This document shows positions 1-9,516 of a stretch of DNA of 64,000 nt, piece after piece; position 1 is the first letter of the stretch; each line of letters starts with the position of its first letter. The translations under genes were made by a program, and so were the position numbers. The notes below the pieces were generated by a model, which ran no database searches, was not told the DNA's origin, and was given only the letters and a program-made list of their open reading frames with translations. Source of the stretch: JAIQFL01 sp035295745 (lineage in GTDB: Bacteria; Acidobacteriota; Terriglobia; Bryobacterales; Bryobacteraceae); contig DATGIL010000015.1 in NCBI GenBank assembly GCA_035295745.1, forward strand, positions 124,001 through 188,000, in the 5' to 3' direction.

Positions 1-18
1 CTGGTGGCGCAATCGTGA
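1..18 (+). CDS. possible 3' end of an upstream gene
   Basis: The first bases read in frame 1 as Leu-Val-Ala-Gln-Ser followed by a TGA stop at 16-18, which would fit the tail of a gene entering from the left. The next gene is an ABC half-transporter with a degenerate catalytic site, so its partner subunit could well be this upstream gene. Five codons cannot establish this and no family can be assigned. Confidence 0.25.
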   Translation: MVAQS

Positions 19-81
19 AGGAGAGAAGACCGTATTTTTCGAGTGGTCGAAAACCATCGCCACCGCTCTGGGCCGTTGACG

Positions 82-1833
82 ATGTGGGAATCGTTCAAGA
101 CTCTTCGCAAATACTTATGGCGCTACCGCTGGGGTATGGCTGGTGGCTGTGCCTGTCTGGTCTTGAAAGACCTGACGCTGGCCACTCAACCGGTGCTGAT
201 CCGGCGCATCATCGACAGCCTGTCCAGTCTGGCCGGAAGCCATTCCGGTTCCTCTCCGTTCCTGCGATTCGTCGTCTACATGGTCATTCTGGCGGTCTTC
301 AAAGCCGTGTTTCAGTATTGGATGCGCATCCTGATGATCGGCCTCTCGCGCAACGTGGAATACGACCTGCGCAATGACCTGTTCCGCCACCTGGTCACCC
401 TTTCACCCGACTACTACGGCCGCACGCGTACTGGCGACATCATGGCACGCGCCACCAACGACCTGAATGCTGTTCGCATGATGCTGGGTCCGGCCGTGAT
501 GTACTGCTTCGAGACCGGGCTGACGTTCGCCCTGGCGATTGCCATAATGGTCTCGGTAGACTGGCGATTGGCGCTGCTATCGATCGCACCTGCACCCGTG
601 GTCAGTCTGGTGGTGATCGTCTCGGGCCGCGCCATCCATACGCGTTTCGAGCGTATTCAGGCGATGTTCTCCGATATCTCCAGCCGGGTGCAGGAGAATC
701 TTTCGGGCGTGCGGATGATCCGCGCATTCGCCCAGGAGGACGCCGAACTGCGGCGTTTCGAGGCCCTGAACCGCGACTACATAGCGCAGAATCTGAAGTT
801 GGTTCGGATCGATGCCATCTTCGAGCCGCTAATGGAAGCTTTGATTGGCATGACCTTCCTGATCGTGCTCTGGGTGGGTGGGCACCAGGTGCTGGAGGGG
901 CGGCTCACCATCGGCGGCTTCGTCATGTTCAACACGTTCATGGGCATGCTGGTGTGGCCGATGATCGCTTTGGGCTGGGTGGTGAATCTGATGCAGCGCG
1001 GCACGGCGTCGTTAGGACGCATTAACGAAATTCTACGGGAAGTCCCGACGCTGCGAGCTCCCGAGAAGCCGGTTACGCTGGACCACGTACAGGGCGCGCT
1101 CGCGTTTCGCGGGGTCACTATGGACTACGCAAGTGGAGCAGCGCTGAGTGAAGTGGATCTGACCATCCCCGCGGGTGCCACCATCGCCGTGGTCGGTCGC
1201 ACTGGATGCGGTAAAAGCACCCTGGTCAATCTGGTACCCCGTCTGATGGATCCCACCTCCGGCATCGTAACGCTCGACGGGGTGGATCTGCGCGAGCTGG
1301 ACCCGGAGGATTTGCGGCGCCACATCGGTTTTGTGCCGCAGGAGACCTTCCTCTTCAGCGCCACAATCGCAGAGAACATTGCGTTGGGCGTCGATCACGC
1401 AACCCCGGAAGAGATTCGCCGGGCCGCGGAGATCGCTGGCCTGGCGAGCGATATCGAGGGCTTTCCGGCTGGATACGAGACCATGGTGGGCGAACGCGGC
1501 ATCACTTTATCGGGTGGTCAGAAGCAGCGGACAGCGATCGCCCGGGCGATCCTGCGGAACCCGCGCATTTTGATCCTGGACGACGCGCTGTCGAGCGTCG
1601 ACACCTTGACCGAGGAGCGTATTCTGACGCACCTCGAGGAGGTGATGGCGGAACGCACAGTGATCCTGATTTCGCACCGCGTCTCGACGGTGCGGCAGGC
1701 GGACCAGATTGTGGTGCTCGAAAAGGGCCGCATCGTGGAGCAGGGAACTCACGCGGAACTGATCCAATCCGGCGGCTACTATGCGGATCTGTCGCAAAAA
1801 CAGATGCTCGAAGAAGAGTTGGAAGCGATCTGA
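82..1833 (+). CDS. ABC exporter half-transporter (TMD-NBD), MsbA/YheI-like, degenerate Walker B
   Basis: A 583-residue ABC exporter with an N-terminal six-helix membrane domain (about residues 10-310) fused to a C-terminal ATPase. In the ATPase are a Walker A (GRTGCGKST, about residue 370), a Q-loop (FVPQETFLF), the signature LSGGQ (about 476), Walker B (ILILDD, about 496-501) and the switch His in LISHR. The residue after the Walker B Asp is Asp, not the usual catalytic Glu. In the YheI/BmrC and TM287 families this marks the non-hydrolysing subunit of a heterodimeric exporter, so a partner is expected, probably just left of the window. Substrate is unknown; the neighbours suggest envelope lipid, glycan or drug export. 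I chose ATG at 82; a GTG at 43 would add 13 residues with no good ribosome binding site. Confidence 0.9.
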   Translation: MWESFKTLRKYLWRYRWGMAGGCACLVLKDLTLATQPVLIRRIIDSLSSLAGSHSGSSPFLRFVVYMVILAVFKAVFQYWMRILMIGLSRNVEYDLRNDLFRHLVTLSPDYYGRTRTGDIMARATNDLNAVRMMLGPAVMYCFETGLTFALAIAIMVSVDWRLALLSIAPAPVVSLVVIVSGRAIHTRFERIQAMFSDISSRVQENLSGVRMIRAFAQEDAELRRFEALNRDYIAQNLKLVRIDAIFEPLMEALIGMTFLIVLWVGGHQVLEGRLTIGGFVMFNTFMGMLVWPMIALGWVVNLMQRGTASLGRINEILREVPTLRAPEKPVTLDHVQGALAFRGVTMDYASGAALSEVDLTIPAGATIAVVGRTGCGKSTLVNLVPRLMDPTSGIVTLDGVDLRELDPEDLRRHIGFVPQETFLFSATIAENIALGVDHATPEEIRRAAEIAGLASDIEGFPAGYETMVGERGITLSGGQKQRTAIARAILRNPRILILDDALSSVDTLTEERILTHLEEVMAERTVILISHRVSTVRQADQIVVLEKGRIVEQGTHAELIQSGGYYADLSQKQMLEEELEAI

Positions 1834-3089
1834 CGCGGCGCTGGACGTTTCGCCATTACGGGAGAGATCGCCGCGAACGCCAGCACGATCAGAGCTAGCG
1901 AGTGGCCATAGGTATAGTCCATCATTCCCATCACTAAAAACCCGGCCAACCCCATCAGGCCGCTTCTGGACAGGAATCGCGACTCGCGTGTGGCTGCCCA
2001 ACGGCAAGCCTGCGCGAGTTCTCGCACCAACATAGCGACGAAAACACAGGCGGCGCAGAAAACCAGCAGCCCGAATTCCGCGAAGAGCTGAAGGGCGTTA
2101 TTGTGCAGATGTCCGTGGTAAGCAGGCAGCGGCTCGCCAGGCCGCAGGAATCGCGCGTACTGCGCCTCAACTTGCCCCGCGCCGATGCCGAACACAACGT
2201 TCTGGCGAATCATGCGCCCTCCCACTTTCCACATCTGCACGCGCTCGGTATTCGAGTAATAGTCAGATTGGAACGACTCGGTAATCCTGTGCCTGACGGG
2301 GGTCGCCGACAACAGCAGAATGCCGGATGCCGCGGTGAGAAGAATGCGGCGCCACGGCAACGTCCCTGGTTTTCGCAACAGATGGATGGCGGTTACGCAT
2401 GCCGCGGAGACCCAAAGGCTGCGAGTCAAACTTAGCGCTATCGCCAGTCCCTGCACCGCCAGCGCGACTCCCGCCCAACGCCGCTCTGCCGGGTACGCGC
2501 TACCGAATTCCAGCAATGCGGCGAACACCACGATCTCGACGGCGCCGTAGACCATCCAGTGGTGCAGCAGACCGCCCGTCCTTAAATAGAGGTCGGGATC
2601 TCCCCCTGCCGCCAGATCGTGGCGGAATCGAATCGTGCGGGCCAGAAACTCCAGAATCAGCACACCCGAGCCGGTAGTTGCGGTGAGAAAAATTCCTTTC
2701 CACACCATCAGGCTCCGGCCTGGACGATGTAGAGCGGGAAGGATGGCAAACAGCGCAGCGATGAGAATCAAGTGCCGCACCTCACCGATCCCGGCGCGGC
2801 GGTTCGGGGAGCCGAGCCACACTGCAATTTCGAGCCCAGCCCAGGCAAGCCAGAACCAGAAGATGCGGGGCGGACGGATGGCTACGGGATGGCGAAGGAA
2901 TCGAGCGAAGCGCACTGCAAGCGCCAACGCGAGACAGATTTCGCACAAGGCAATCGAGATCGGAACGGCGCACAAGGCTGCACCGCACAGCCGGCTGTCC
3001 CACTCCCAGTCTCGCCAGAAAGTGATCAATGTGGGGCGGGATTGAAATTCGGTATTTTTCGCTAGGAATATCCGCGTTGCACTCGCCAT
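1779..3089 (-). CDS. O-antigen ligase family (Wzy/WaaL-like) membrane protein
   Basis: About 436 residues with at least ten hydrophobic segments and one larger loop. Before the last helices is the signature region around GIGAGQVE and HLHNNALQLFAEFG, which matches the Wzy_C/O-antigen ligase family: glycosyl transfer or polymerisation on the periplasmic face using lipid-linked glycans. The His of the HNN motif is present. I start at the ATG at 3089; a TTG at 3152 would add 21 residues. The 3' end overlaps the convergent ABC exporter gene by about 55 bp, an unusually long convergent overlap. With lptB and the LptC/A-like gene downstream, an LPS or exopolysaccharide role is likely, though polymerase and ligase cannot be told apart from sequence alone. 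Confidence 0.75.
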   Translation of the reverse strand: MASATRIFLAKNTEFQSRPTLITFWRDWEWDSRLCGAALCAVPISIALCEICLALALAVRFARFLRHPVAIRPPRIFWFWLAWAGLEIAVWLGSPNRRAGIGEVRHLILIAALFAILPALHRPGRSLMVWKGIFLTATTGSGVLILEFLARTIRFRHDLAAGGDPDLYLRTGGLLHHWMVYGAVEIVVFAALLEFGSAYPAERRWAGVALAVQGLAIALSLTRSLWVSAACVTAIHLLRKPGTLPWRRILLTAASGILLLSATPVRHRITESFQSDYYSNTERVQMWKVGGRMIRQNVVFGIGAGQVEAQYARFLRPGEPLPAYHGHLHNNALQLFAEFGLLVFCAACVFVAMLVRELAQACRWAATRESRFLSRSGLMGLAGFLVMGMMDYTYGHSLALIVLAFAAISPVMAKRPAPRQIASNSSSSICFCDRSA

Positions 3090-3752
3090 CAAGGTCCTCG
3101 ATTGTGGGTTCGCCTGGACGCGCGGTGCGAACGGGTCTAATCGAGTAGACAAAGGCAGCGGATGGCGGGTTGCGGACTTATTCCGGATTGGACGCCTGAC
3201 CGGTGGGATTTGACAAGTATTACTGCATGGTCACTTACATATGCAAGTAACTCATTAAGCTTTCACACACTTCGCGAGCTGACACTTGTAATTTCTGAAT
3301 GTCGAATGTTGATTCCTGATCGAAACTGCGCTTGCCGCCTACCAGTGCGAGGATGCGGCTGACCACCTCACAATCTTCCGTAGAAATCCATCTCCCAAAG
3401 CCGCTTGCCACAGACGAATTTACCCGTGTCCGATCGGGAATGGCGCAGCCCTGATCTTCGGAATCAAAAACGAAGCGAGTGCCCTTCGGTCAGGCCCAGG
3501 ATCCAGGTGTTCCGAAGCTCCAATCAAGATCACGGGGCCGGCACGCAGTTCCGTGAAACTGGTCTTGCCGCCGAAGCGGATCTTGGGGACTTTCCATTGG
3601 CCACCGCTAGCAAGTGAACAGGGACATGCATGAGTTTCGCCGACGCCGAGAGAGCCCCGATCCGGCAAGGATCTGAACTTGCGAACTCTCGTCGGCAGAA
3701 TCGGCGTGCGGGCTTTCCGGTGCGCGCTAAAGCACACCGTTAAAATGGGGGC
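3090..3752. other. intergenic region, about 660 bp, no convincing gene
   Basis: Both strands have short open frames only, with no recognisable domain or good ribosome binding site. A sequence resembling a -35 box (TTGACA, 3210-3215) sits in an AT-richer patch at 3205-3300, without a matching -10 at standard spacing. The stretch could hold promoters for the divergent flanking genes or a decayed gene. Confidence 0.5.
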
Positions 3753-4190
3753 ATGCCCACTCCTTTCGAAAGCGCGCAGTTGAATCTGCAACTCTTCGAG
3801 CTTCGCCGTGAGCCCGTTTTGCGGGAGGCACGCTCCTGGTTCACCCTCGAATTCAACCCCGAGACTTTCGAGGAGTTCATTTCATCAATTCGGGGCGAAC
3901 GCAACACCGCGTTTCGTATGGTTTTGGGTTACTGGGACATGGCAGCGTCGCTGGTGACGACGGGCGCCATCGATGGGGACGCGTTCCGCGCCGCACATGG
4001 CGAAATTTTCGCCGCCTTCAGCAAAATCCATCCATTTCTTGCACCCTTGAGGGCGGCTTCCGGCGAGCCGGATTTCTGTAAGCACATGGAAGCTGTGGTG
4101 ATGGCAGCACCCGGCGCAGAGGCGACTCTCGCCCGCCGTCGCGCCGCGATTCGCGCCGCCGCCCAAGCGAAGGTCGCACGAGCGGAATAG
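3753..4190 (+). CDS. conserved-looking hypothetical protein, 145 aa
   Basis: A soluble, mainly helical 145-residue protein with no signal peptide or membrane segment. The N-terminal half is acidic and aromatic (residues WFTLEFNPETFEEF near 28-41), and the C-terminus is a charged Ala/Arg-rich helix. ATG at 3753 follows a G-rich GGGG stretch that may act as a ribosome binding site. Codon use and GC skew by codon position resemble the neighbouring genes, which supports real coding. I do not recognise the family. It lies alone between the divergent O-antigen ligase gene and the LPS export pair. Confidence 0.65.
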   Translation: MPTPFESAQLNLQLFELRREPVLREARSWFTLEFNPETFEEFISSIRGERNTAFRMVLGYWDMAASLVTTGAIDGDAFRAAHGEIFAAFSKIHPFLAPLRAASGEPDFCKHMEAVVMAAPGAEATLARRRAAIRAAAQAKVARAE

Positions 4191-4271
4191 GTGATCTGCC
4201 GCAGCGTGTGAGCAGATCACCCCTGTGTACAGACAGGAGTGGGCCCGCCACGCTATAGTGGAAGCATCTCC

Positions 4272-6587
4272 ATGCGAGGTACTCGCTGGCTCCTACTGGT
4301 GGCCATTGTCGTACTCCTCGGCGGCATTGGCATTAAGTATCGGGCGCAATTACATACCCTCCGAGTAAACGACCAGGCGCTGGCCAAGCCAAGGCCGCTG
4401 CCGGACGACTTGAATTCCAGCTCGGTCGATTGGCACTGGGTGGAGCGCGATACCAAGGATGGATCGGGGCGGGTCCTGGCCGAAATCTGGGCCAAAGACG
4501 CCTCCGAACTCAAGGACTCTTCACGGGCCGACCTCAAAGGTGTGACGCTTCGGCTCACCAGCAAGAAGGGCGACACCTTCGACCTCATCAAAAGTGCCTC
4601 CGCCAACTTCTTCAAGAACGACAAGCGCCTATACTCCGAAGACGACGTTGACATCACCTTGAACATGCCCGTGGAAGGCCAGCCCAAACGGACGCCCGTC
4701 AACGTCAAGACGTCCGGCGTCACCTACGACACCGATGGGCGGGCGGAAACCGATCGGCCCTCCAGTTTCGTGTCGGATCGCTGCACTGGTACGGCCACCG
4801 GTGCCGCCTACGACCCGAACTCGCACCTCATGCTGATGAAGAACGACGTGGTGATGCACTGCCAGCCGCGCAGTCCCCACGCCAAGCCGATGTTGATCGA
4901 AGCGGGCAGTTTGCAGTATCTCGAAACGCAATCCGAGATTCTCCTCACACCGTGGGGACGCCTCACCCGCGAGAACACCGTGATCGAGGGCGAGAACGTG
5001 GTCATCCATTTGCAAAAGGATGACGAGGGCCACATCATCATCCAGAGCATCGATGCAGTCAAGGCGCACGGAACGGACAGCTATCCCACGCGGAAGTTGC
5101 AGTACTCCGCGGACCAGCTTTGGGTCGCGATGGATGAGGATGGCGTCGTGCAGCGCATCACAGCGCAGACCAACGCGCACCTGATCTCGACATCGGACAC
5201 CACCGAGACCACCATCGACGCCGGTCACGTCGACATGAACTTCGGGATCAACGAGCACGAGAGCACCCTCTCGGACGTGAGCACTTCCGGCAACAGTGTG
5301 GTCACGGCGAAGCCAGTGCCGGCCCCTGGGAAGCAACTGAGCGAGACTCACATTCTGCGGAGCGACGCCCTCAACATGAAGATGCGGCCGGGAGGACGGA
5401 ATATCGAGAGCGTGGTCGTCACGCACGGTGAGGGTACGCTGGAATTCCTGCCCAATCAACCCATCCAGCACCATCGTCTGCTGGAGGGCGGCGATATGGT
5501 AATCAACTACGGCGCCGATAACCGCATCGAGTCGTTCCACACCACCAATTCGAAGACCCACACCGATCCCACCGACGAAGAGAAGAAGCGCAATCGCGTG
5601 GCCTCGATCACAGCCAGCCGCGACCTGTTGGCGCGCTTCGACCCGAAAACCGGGAAGATGACATCCACGGAGCAGACGGGCGACTTCACCTACGACGAAG
5701 GCGACCGCCACGCGCGCGCTGCGAAAGCTACTCTCGACGCCGAGCAGAATCTGATTCTGCTGCAGACCTCCGCGCGAATGTGGGATACGACCGGTTCCAC
5801 TTCGGCCGACCATATTCGCATGGACGAAAAGACTGGCGACTTTACGGCGGAGGGCAAAGTCAATTCCAGCCGGCTCCCCGAAAAAGACGAGAAGAAAAAC
5901 TCACAAATGTTATCCGGCGATCAGCCGCTGCAGGCCCAGGCGCGTAGGATGGATTCCCGCAATCACAATCGGTCCATGCACTACGAGGGCGACGTCACCA
6001 TGTGGCAGGGAGCCAATCGCATTCAGGCGCAGGTCATCGACATCGATCGCGAGAAGGAGAAGAAAACGCTGGTCGCCGATGGCAACGTGATCACCAGCCT
6101 CTGGGAAGAGCCCAAGGACGATCCCAAGAATCCCTCCAAAAAGAAGAAGGCGAACACCGATCCGGTGCTGACAGTGGTCCACGCGCCGCACCTGGTCTAC
6201 ACCGAGGAGAATCGTCTCGCTGTGTATACGGGCGGTGTGCTGTTGACCCGGCCCGGCCTGGAGGTGAAGTCCAAGGAACTGCGGGCGTTCCTGGCCGATT
6301 CCGGTGGGGATTCCCGGCTTGAAAAGGCGTTCGCCGAGGGTGCGGTCAGAATTACGGACGTTTCCAAAGAGGCAACGCGGATCGGAACCTCCGACCATGC
6401 CGAGTACTATACGGCCGACCAGCGAGTATTTCTGCGCGATGGCCATCCCCAGTTAGAAGAACGGAGAACTACAGGCAAAGACAAAACGACGACCGGCGAC
6501 GATTTGACCTACTACGCCAACGATGATAGGCTCGTGGTAAATGGGTCTCATGCCCAGCCCGGGCAAAGTCAGCTCAAACGAAAGTGA
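4272..6587 (+). CDS. large LptC/LptA-like (OstA-fold) LPS transport protein
   Basis: A 771-residue protein with one N-terminal membrane anchor (about residues 5-23, [15 protein letters not shown]) and a long, Thr/Asp/Arg-rich periplasmic part. That part is built of beta-strand repeats of the type seen in LptC and LptA/OstA (recurrent VVxx[30 protein letters not shown] patterns). LptC is normally about 190 and LptA about 180 residues, so this looks like an LptC-type anchor joined to several OstA-type modules, possibly forming the periplasmic bridge in one chain. The next gene is lptB, which supports the assignment. ATG at 4272 begins immediately before the anchor; a GTG at 4239 would add 11 residues. 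The family call rests on anchor, fold pattern and neighbour, not on a strict motif. Confidence 0.75.
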   Translation: MRGTRWLLLVAIVVLLGGIGIKYRAQLHTLRVNDQALAKPRPLPDDLNSSSVDWHWVERDTKDGSGRVLAEIWAKDASELKDSSRADLKGVTLRLTSKKGDTFDLIKSASANFFKNDKRLYSEDDVDITLNMPVEGQPKRTPVNVKTSGVTYDTDGRAETDRPSSFVSDRCTGTATGAAYDPNSHLMLMKNDVVMHCQPRSPHAKPMLIEAGSLQYLETQSEILLTPWGRLTRENTVIEGENVVIHLQKDDEGHIIIQSIDAVKAHGTDSYPTRKLQYSADQLWVAMDEDGVVQRITAQTNAHLISTSDTTETTIDAGHVDMNFGINEHESTLSDVSTSGNSVVTAKPVPAPGKQLSETHILRSDALNMKMRPGGRNIESVVVTHGEGTLEFLPNQPIQHHRLLEGGDMVINYGADNRIESFHTTNSKTHTDPTDEEKKRNRVASITASRDLLARFDPKTGKMTSTEQTGDFTYDEGDRHARAAKATLDAEQNLILLQTSARMWDTTGSTSADHIRMDEKTGDFTAEGKVNSSRLPEKDEKKNSQMLSGDQPLQAQARRMDSRNHNRSMHYEGDVTMWQGANRIQAQVIDIDREKEKKTLVADGNVITSLWEEPKDDPKNPSKKKKANTDPVLTVVHAPHLVYTEENRLAVYTGGVLLTRPGLEVKSKELRAFLADSGGDSRLEKAFAEGAVRITDVSKEATRIGTSDHAEYYTADQRVFLRDGHPQLEERRTTGKDKTTTGDDLTYYANDDRLVVNGSHAQPGQSQLKRK

Positions 6588-6675
6588 CTGGGCCATTCAA
6601 ACCGCAACCGCCGCGAAGCGGAGCGTATTGCCGCCGGTCTGTAATCAAACTGCAACTGAGGAAGCGCCGAACCCC

Positions 6676-7404
6676 ATGAGCAAACTCGAGACGAAGGAAA
6701 TCTCGAAAACCTACCGCGGACGCCGCGTGGTGGATGACGTCTCGGTGTTCGTGCAACAGGGTGAAGTCGTGGGACTGTTGGGTCCTAACGGCGCGGGCAA
6801 GACCACTTCGTTTTACATGATCGTCGGGTTGATCAGCCCCGACTCCGGACGGGTGCTGGTGGATGAAGAGGACATCACCACCCTGCCGATGTACCTGCGG
6901 GCGCGCCGCGGCATCAGCTATCTTCCGCAGGAGGCCTCGGTCTTCCGCAAGCTGACCGTCGAAGAAAATCTACTGGCGATTCTCGAGACCCTGCCGATGC
7001 GCTCGCGCGAACGGCGCGAGAACATGGAGCGGTTGATCGATCAGTTGGGACTCGAAAAAGTGCGCGCCAGCCGCGGCTACATGCTCTCGGGCGGCGAACG
7101 GCGGCGCGTGGAGATCGCGCGCTCGCTGGTGATCAATCCCAGCTTTCTGCTGCTCGACGAGCCCTTCTCGGGGATCGATCCGATCCAGGTGCTCGAGTTG
7201 CAGCGAATCATCTTCGATCTCAAACGTTCCGGTATAGGAATCCTGATTACCGACCACGCCGTGCGCGAGACGCTGGTAGTCACCGACCGCGCGTACATTA
7301 TCAATAACGGGCGCATCTTCCGCGCGGGCAGTCCTGAGGCGCTGGAGCGCGATCCCGAAGTCAAGCGCATCTACCTCGGCGAAACATTTTCGCTGCGCGT
7401 GTGA
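6676..7404 (+). CDS. lptB: LPS export ABC transporter ATP-binding protein
   Basis: A 242-residue cytosolic ATPase that powers LPS extraction from the inner membrane with LptFG. Walker A is GPNGAGKTT (about residues 38-46), the Q-loop is [17 protein letters not shown], the signature is [15 protein letters not shown] and Walker B is [13 protein letters not shown]. The [19 protein letters not shown] signature and the [10 protein letters not shown] segment are typical of LptB. I use ATG at 6676 because the product then has the usual LptB length; the frame is open back to 6541 but that would add 45 atypical residues. It lies 88 bp downstream of the LptC/LptA-like gene in the same direction. Confidence 0.93.
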   Translation: MSKLETKEISKTYRGRRVVDDVSVFVQQGEVVGLLGPNGAGKTTSFYMIVGLISPDSGRVLVDEEDITTLPMYLRARRGISYLPQEASVFRKLTVEENLLAILETLPMRSRERRENMERLIDQLGLEKVRASRGYMLSGGERRRVEIARSLVINPSFLLLDEPFSGIDPIQVLELQRIIFDLKRSGIGILITDHAVRETLVVTDRAYIINNGRIFRAGSPEALERDPEVKRIYLGETFSLRV

Positions 7405-7466
7405 TTTAGCCCAGATCCATCGCTTACAATAGAAACGGCTGATCCTGTTCGCCCGTACCTTCTTCC

Positions 7467-8093
7467 ATGCGATCTTTGTTCCTGTTCCTCTTCGCGACGG
7501 TTTCTGCTTCCGCACAACCGATCTCCGCGGGGCTCAAGGTAGGGGTGCCCCTGACGGATTTCTTTTCCACCGTCGAGAACGTGAGTTCGAGCGTGCCGAA
7601 TCGATTCATTGTCGGAGCGATGGCGGAGTTGCGCCTGCCTTTTGGTTTGGGAGTAGAAGTCGACGCACTCTACCGGCGCGTGCACTATGAGGACACGCTG
7701 GGCAATACAGCGATCGGCGTCACCATGGACCGCACGACTGCCAACTCGTGGGAGTTTCCGATACTGGGGAAATATCGGTTTCCAATGAGAATTGCGCGTC
7801 CTTATGTGGAGGCGGGAATTGCGTTCGACACACTACAGGGACTGAGCGATACGGTGACTCAGATCTCGCCTCTGAACACTTCTTCCACTCACACGACTTC
7901 CACACCAACTTCTTTGCAGAATAATTCCACTAAAGGATTTGTCATCGGTGCAGGACTGGATGTACACGCCATAGTGATTCACATTTCTCCCGAAATTCGC
8001 TATACCCGGTGGGGAGCGTCTCAGTTCAATCTGAGTGGTGTGTTGAGCAGCAATCAAAATCAGGCCGAGTTTCTTGTAGGAATTACTTTCTGA
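7467..8093 (+). CDS. outer membrane beta-barrel protein (porin-like family)
   Basis: A 208-residue protein with a clear Sec signal peptide (hydrophobic LFLFLFATVSASA, cleavage near residue 17 before QPISAG). The mature part consists of alternating amphipathic strands (GLKVGVPLTDFF, GVEVDALYRRVHY, KYRFPMRIARPYVEAGIAF) and ends in Phe, as usual for small barrels of the OmpA/OMP_b-brl type. A Thr/Ser-rich loop near residues 140-155 probably faces outside. Function is unknown. Likely its own unit or co-transcribed with the CBM9-like gene 4 bp downstream. Confidence 0.8.
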   Translation: MRSLFLFLFATVSASAQPISAGLKVGVPLTDFFSTVENVSSSVPNRFIVGAMAELRLPFGLGVEVDALYRRVHYEDTLGNTAIGVTMDRTTANSWEFPILGKYRFPMRIARPYVEAGIAFDTLQGLSDTVTQISPLNTSSTHTTSTPTSLQNNSTKGFVIGAGLDVHAIVIHISPEIRYTRWGASQFNLSGVLSSNQNQAEFLVGITF

Positions 8094-8097
8094 CCGA

Positions 8098-8880
8098 ATG
8101 CCGACCATCCGCTGTGCGAAGCTCTCGACGCTCTTACTAATGAGCAGCCTCGCCGCGGTGCCGGCGGAACTGCCACCGAAGCGGTATCTCTGCGTACGCG
8201 CGAATTCGCCCGTCGTCGTGGACGGCAAACTCGACGATCGGGCGTGGCGCCGCGCGGCGTGGACCGACTGGTTCCTCGACATCCGGGGCGTCTGGATGCC
8301 CCGCCCTCGCTTTCGCACACGCGCCAAAATGCTCTGGGACGACACGTATTTTTACGTCGCCGCCGAACTCGAGGAGCCGGATGTGTGGGCCACGCTGACC
8401 CAGCACGATTCCGTGATCTTTCGCGATAACGATTTCGAAGTCTTCCTCAATCCCACGGGCGATGGTCGCAATTATTTCGAGTTCGAGATCAACGCGCTGA
8501 ACACGGGGTGGGATCTCTTTTTAGCTAAGCCCTACCGGCAGCGTGGGCACGCTGACAATAGCTGGGAAATCCCGGGCTTTCGAAGCGCAGTCTCCGTTCA
8601 GGGTACGCTCAATCACGGCGGCGACCGGGACCGGAGCTGGACCGTGGAACTGGCCTTTCCATGGAGCGCATTTACCGAACGGAGCGGAGCGCGGAGGCCC
8701 GAGCCGGGCAGTGAGTGGCGCTTGAACTTTTCACGGGTGGAGTGGCAGGTGCGGACAGTCAACGGGCATTACGAGAAACTCCCCAACCAGAGTGAGGACA
8801 ACTGGGTCTGGTCGCCACAGGGAATCGTCGACATGCACCTGCCTGAGCGTTGGGGCTTCGTCAGGTTTATCGGCCGATAG
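8098..8880 (+). CDS. secreted carbohydrate-binding protein, CBM9-like (DOMON superfamily)
   Basis: A 260-residue protein with an N-terminal signal peptide (about residues 1-24) and a single CBM9_2-type beta-sandwich. Diagnostic stretches are VVVDGKLDDRAWRRAAWTD (about 41-59), the MLWDDTYFYVAAELEEPDVWA strand pair, the DNDFEVFLNPTGDGRNYFEFEINALNTGWDL region and a conserved Trp-rich C-terminus (NWVWSPQGIVDMHLPERWG). Family members bind xylan or other glycans, or are stand-alone domains of unknown ligand. The start lies 4 bp after the preceding stop, so translation may be coupled. Confidence 0.85.
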   Translation: MPTIRCAKLSTLLLMSSLAAVPAELPPKRYLCVRANSPVVVDGKLDDRAWRRAAWTDWFLDIRGVWMPRPRFRTRAKMLWDDTYFYVAAELEEPDVWATLTQHDSVIFRDNDFEVFLNPTGDGRNYFEFEINALNTGWDLFLAKPYRQRGHADNSWEIPGFRSAVSVQGTLNHGGDRDRSWTVELAFPWSAFTERSGARRPEPGSEWRLNFSRVEWQVRTVNGHYEKLPNQSEDNWVWSPQGIVDMHLPERWGFVRFIGR

Positions 8881-8993
8881 TTCTGGTACGGACAAAAGAT
8901 ACAGAAGTACAAGCCAAAGTATCGCGTACTAAGCAAACCAAAGGTGAGATATCCTATAGGGAAACTTATACCTGAGTTTCACTATTACGGGAT

Positions 8994-9386
8994 ATGGCAA
9001 ACGCCCCTGGTCGGATCCTCCTGGTTGACGACGAACCTTCCTTATTGAAGATGATGCAGATGTACCTCCGGCGGATGGGGCACGAAGTGACCGTGGCCAG
9101 TACGACCGAGCAGGCATGGGCGCAAATCCAAGCCGCATCCGACGGGTTTTCGGGCGTGGTGTTGGATGCCACCATGGATGGGATGAGCATGGACGAACTC
9201 GCCCGGCGCATTCTAAGCGCCGACCCGCAGGTTTTCGTCATCGCCGCAAGCGGCTATCCTATGGATATGTCCTCGCTCGAGTCGAGTGCGCCCGGCCGCG
9301 TGCTCTTTCTGCACAAACCGTTCGCTCCGGAGACCCTGGCAGGCACGATCCGGAGGATGCTTGCCGCGCAAGAAGAAAAGCTTTGA
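8994..9386 (+). CDS. CheY-like single-domain response regulator
   Basis: A 130-residue receiver domain with no output domain. The acidic pair lies in LLVDDEP (residues 12-13), the phospho-acceptor Asp is residue 58 in VVLDATMDG, the switch Ser is in AASGYP and the conserved Lys is residue 108 in LHKPFAP. Such proteins act by protein contact, for example in phosphorelays. No histidine kinase is adjacent, so the partner is unknown. The upstream 110 bp (8881-8993) is AT-richer than its surroundings and probably carries the promoter. Confidence 0.9.
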   Translation: MANAPGRILLVDDEPSLLKMMQMYLRRMGHEVTVASTTEQAWAQIQAASDGFSGVVLDATMDGMSMDELARRILSADPQVFVIAASGYPMDMSSLESSAPGRVLFLHKPFAPETLAGTIRRMLAAQEEKL

Positions 9387-9516
9387 TCTGGGCAAGGAAG
9401 TGAAGGCCATCGCGCGCGAGCGAGTGGGGCGAGTGCCATCCGCCAAAACCATCGAGCCGAAATCCAACCGCAAGAAACCCAAGCATAAGAAGCCATTTTT
9501 GGAGGAGTCGCAGTGA
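9361..9516 (+). CDS. small basic protein, about 51 aa
   Basis: An open frame starting at TTG 9361, with AGGA a few bases upstream, and ending in the TGA at 9514-9516. It encodes a Lys/Arg-rich peptide (begins LPRKKKSFDLGKEVKAIARE; C-terminus rich in KKPKHKK). It overlaps the end of the CheY-like gene by 26 bp, and its stop overlaps the GTG start of the following gene in a GTGA junction, an arrangement typical of real translationally coupled genes. Very basic composition suggests nucleic-acid or ribosome contact, but no family is recognised. An upstream GTG at 9286 would give 76 residues. Confidence 0.55.
   Translation: MPRKKKSFDLGKEVKAIARERVGRVPSAKTIEPKSNRKKPKHKKPFLEESQ

Noticed and set aside
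3420..3791. Minus-strand open frame of 123 codons in the 3.1-3.75 kb gap
   Set aside because: Overlaps the start of the 3753 gene, has no recognisable domain and no ribosome binding site.
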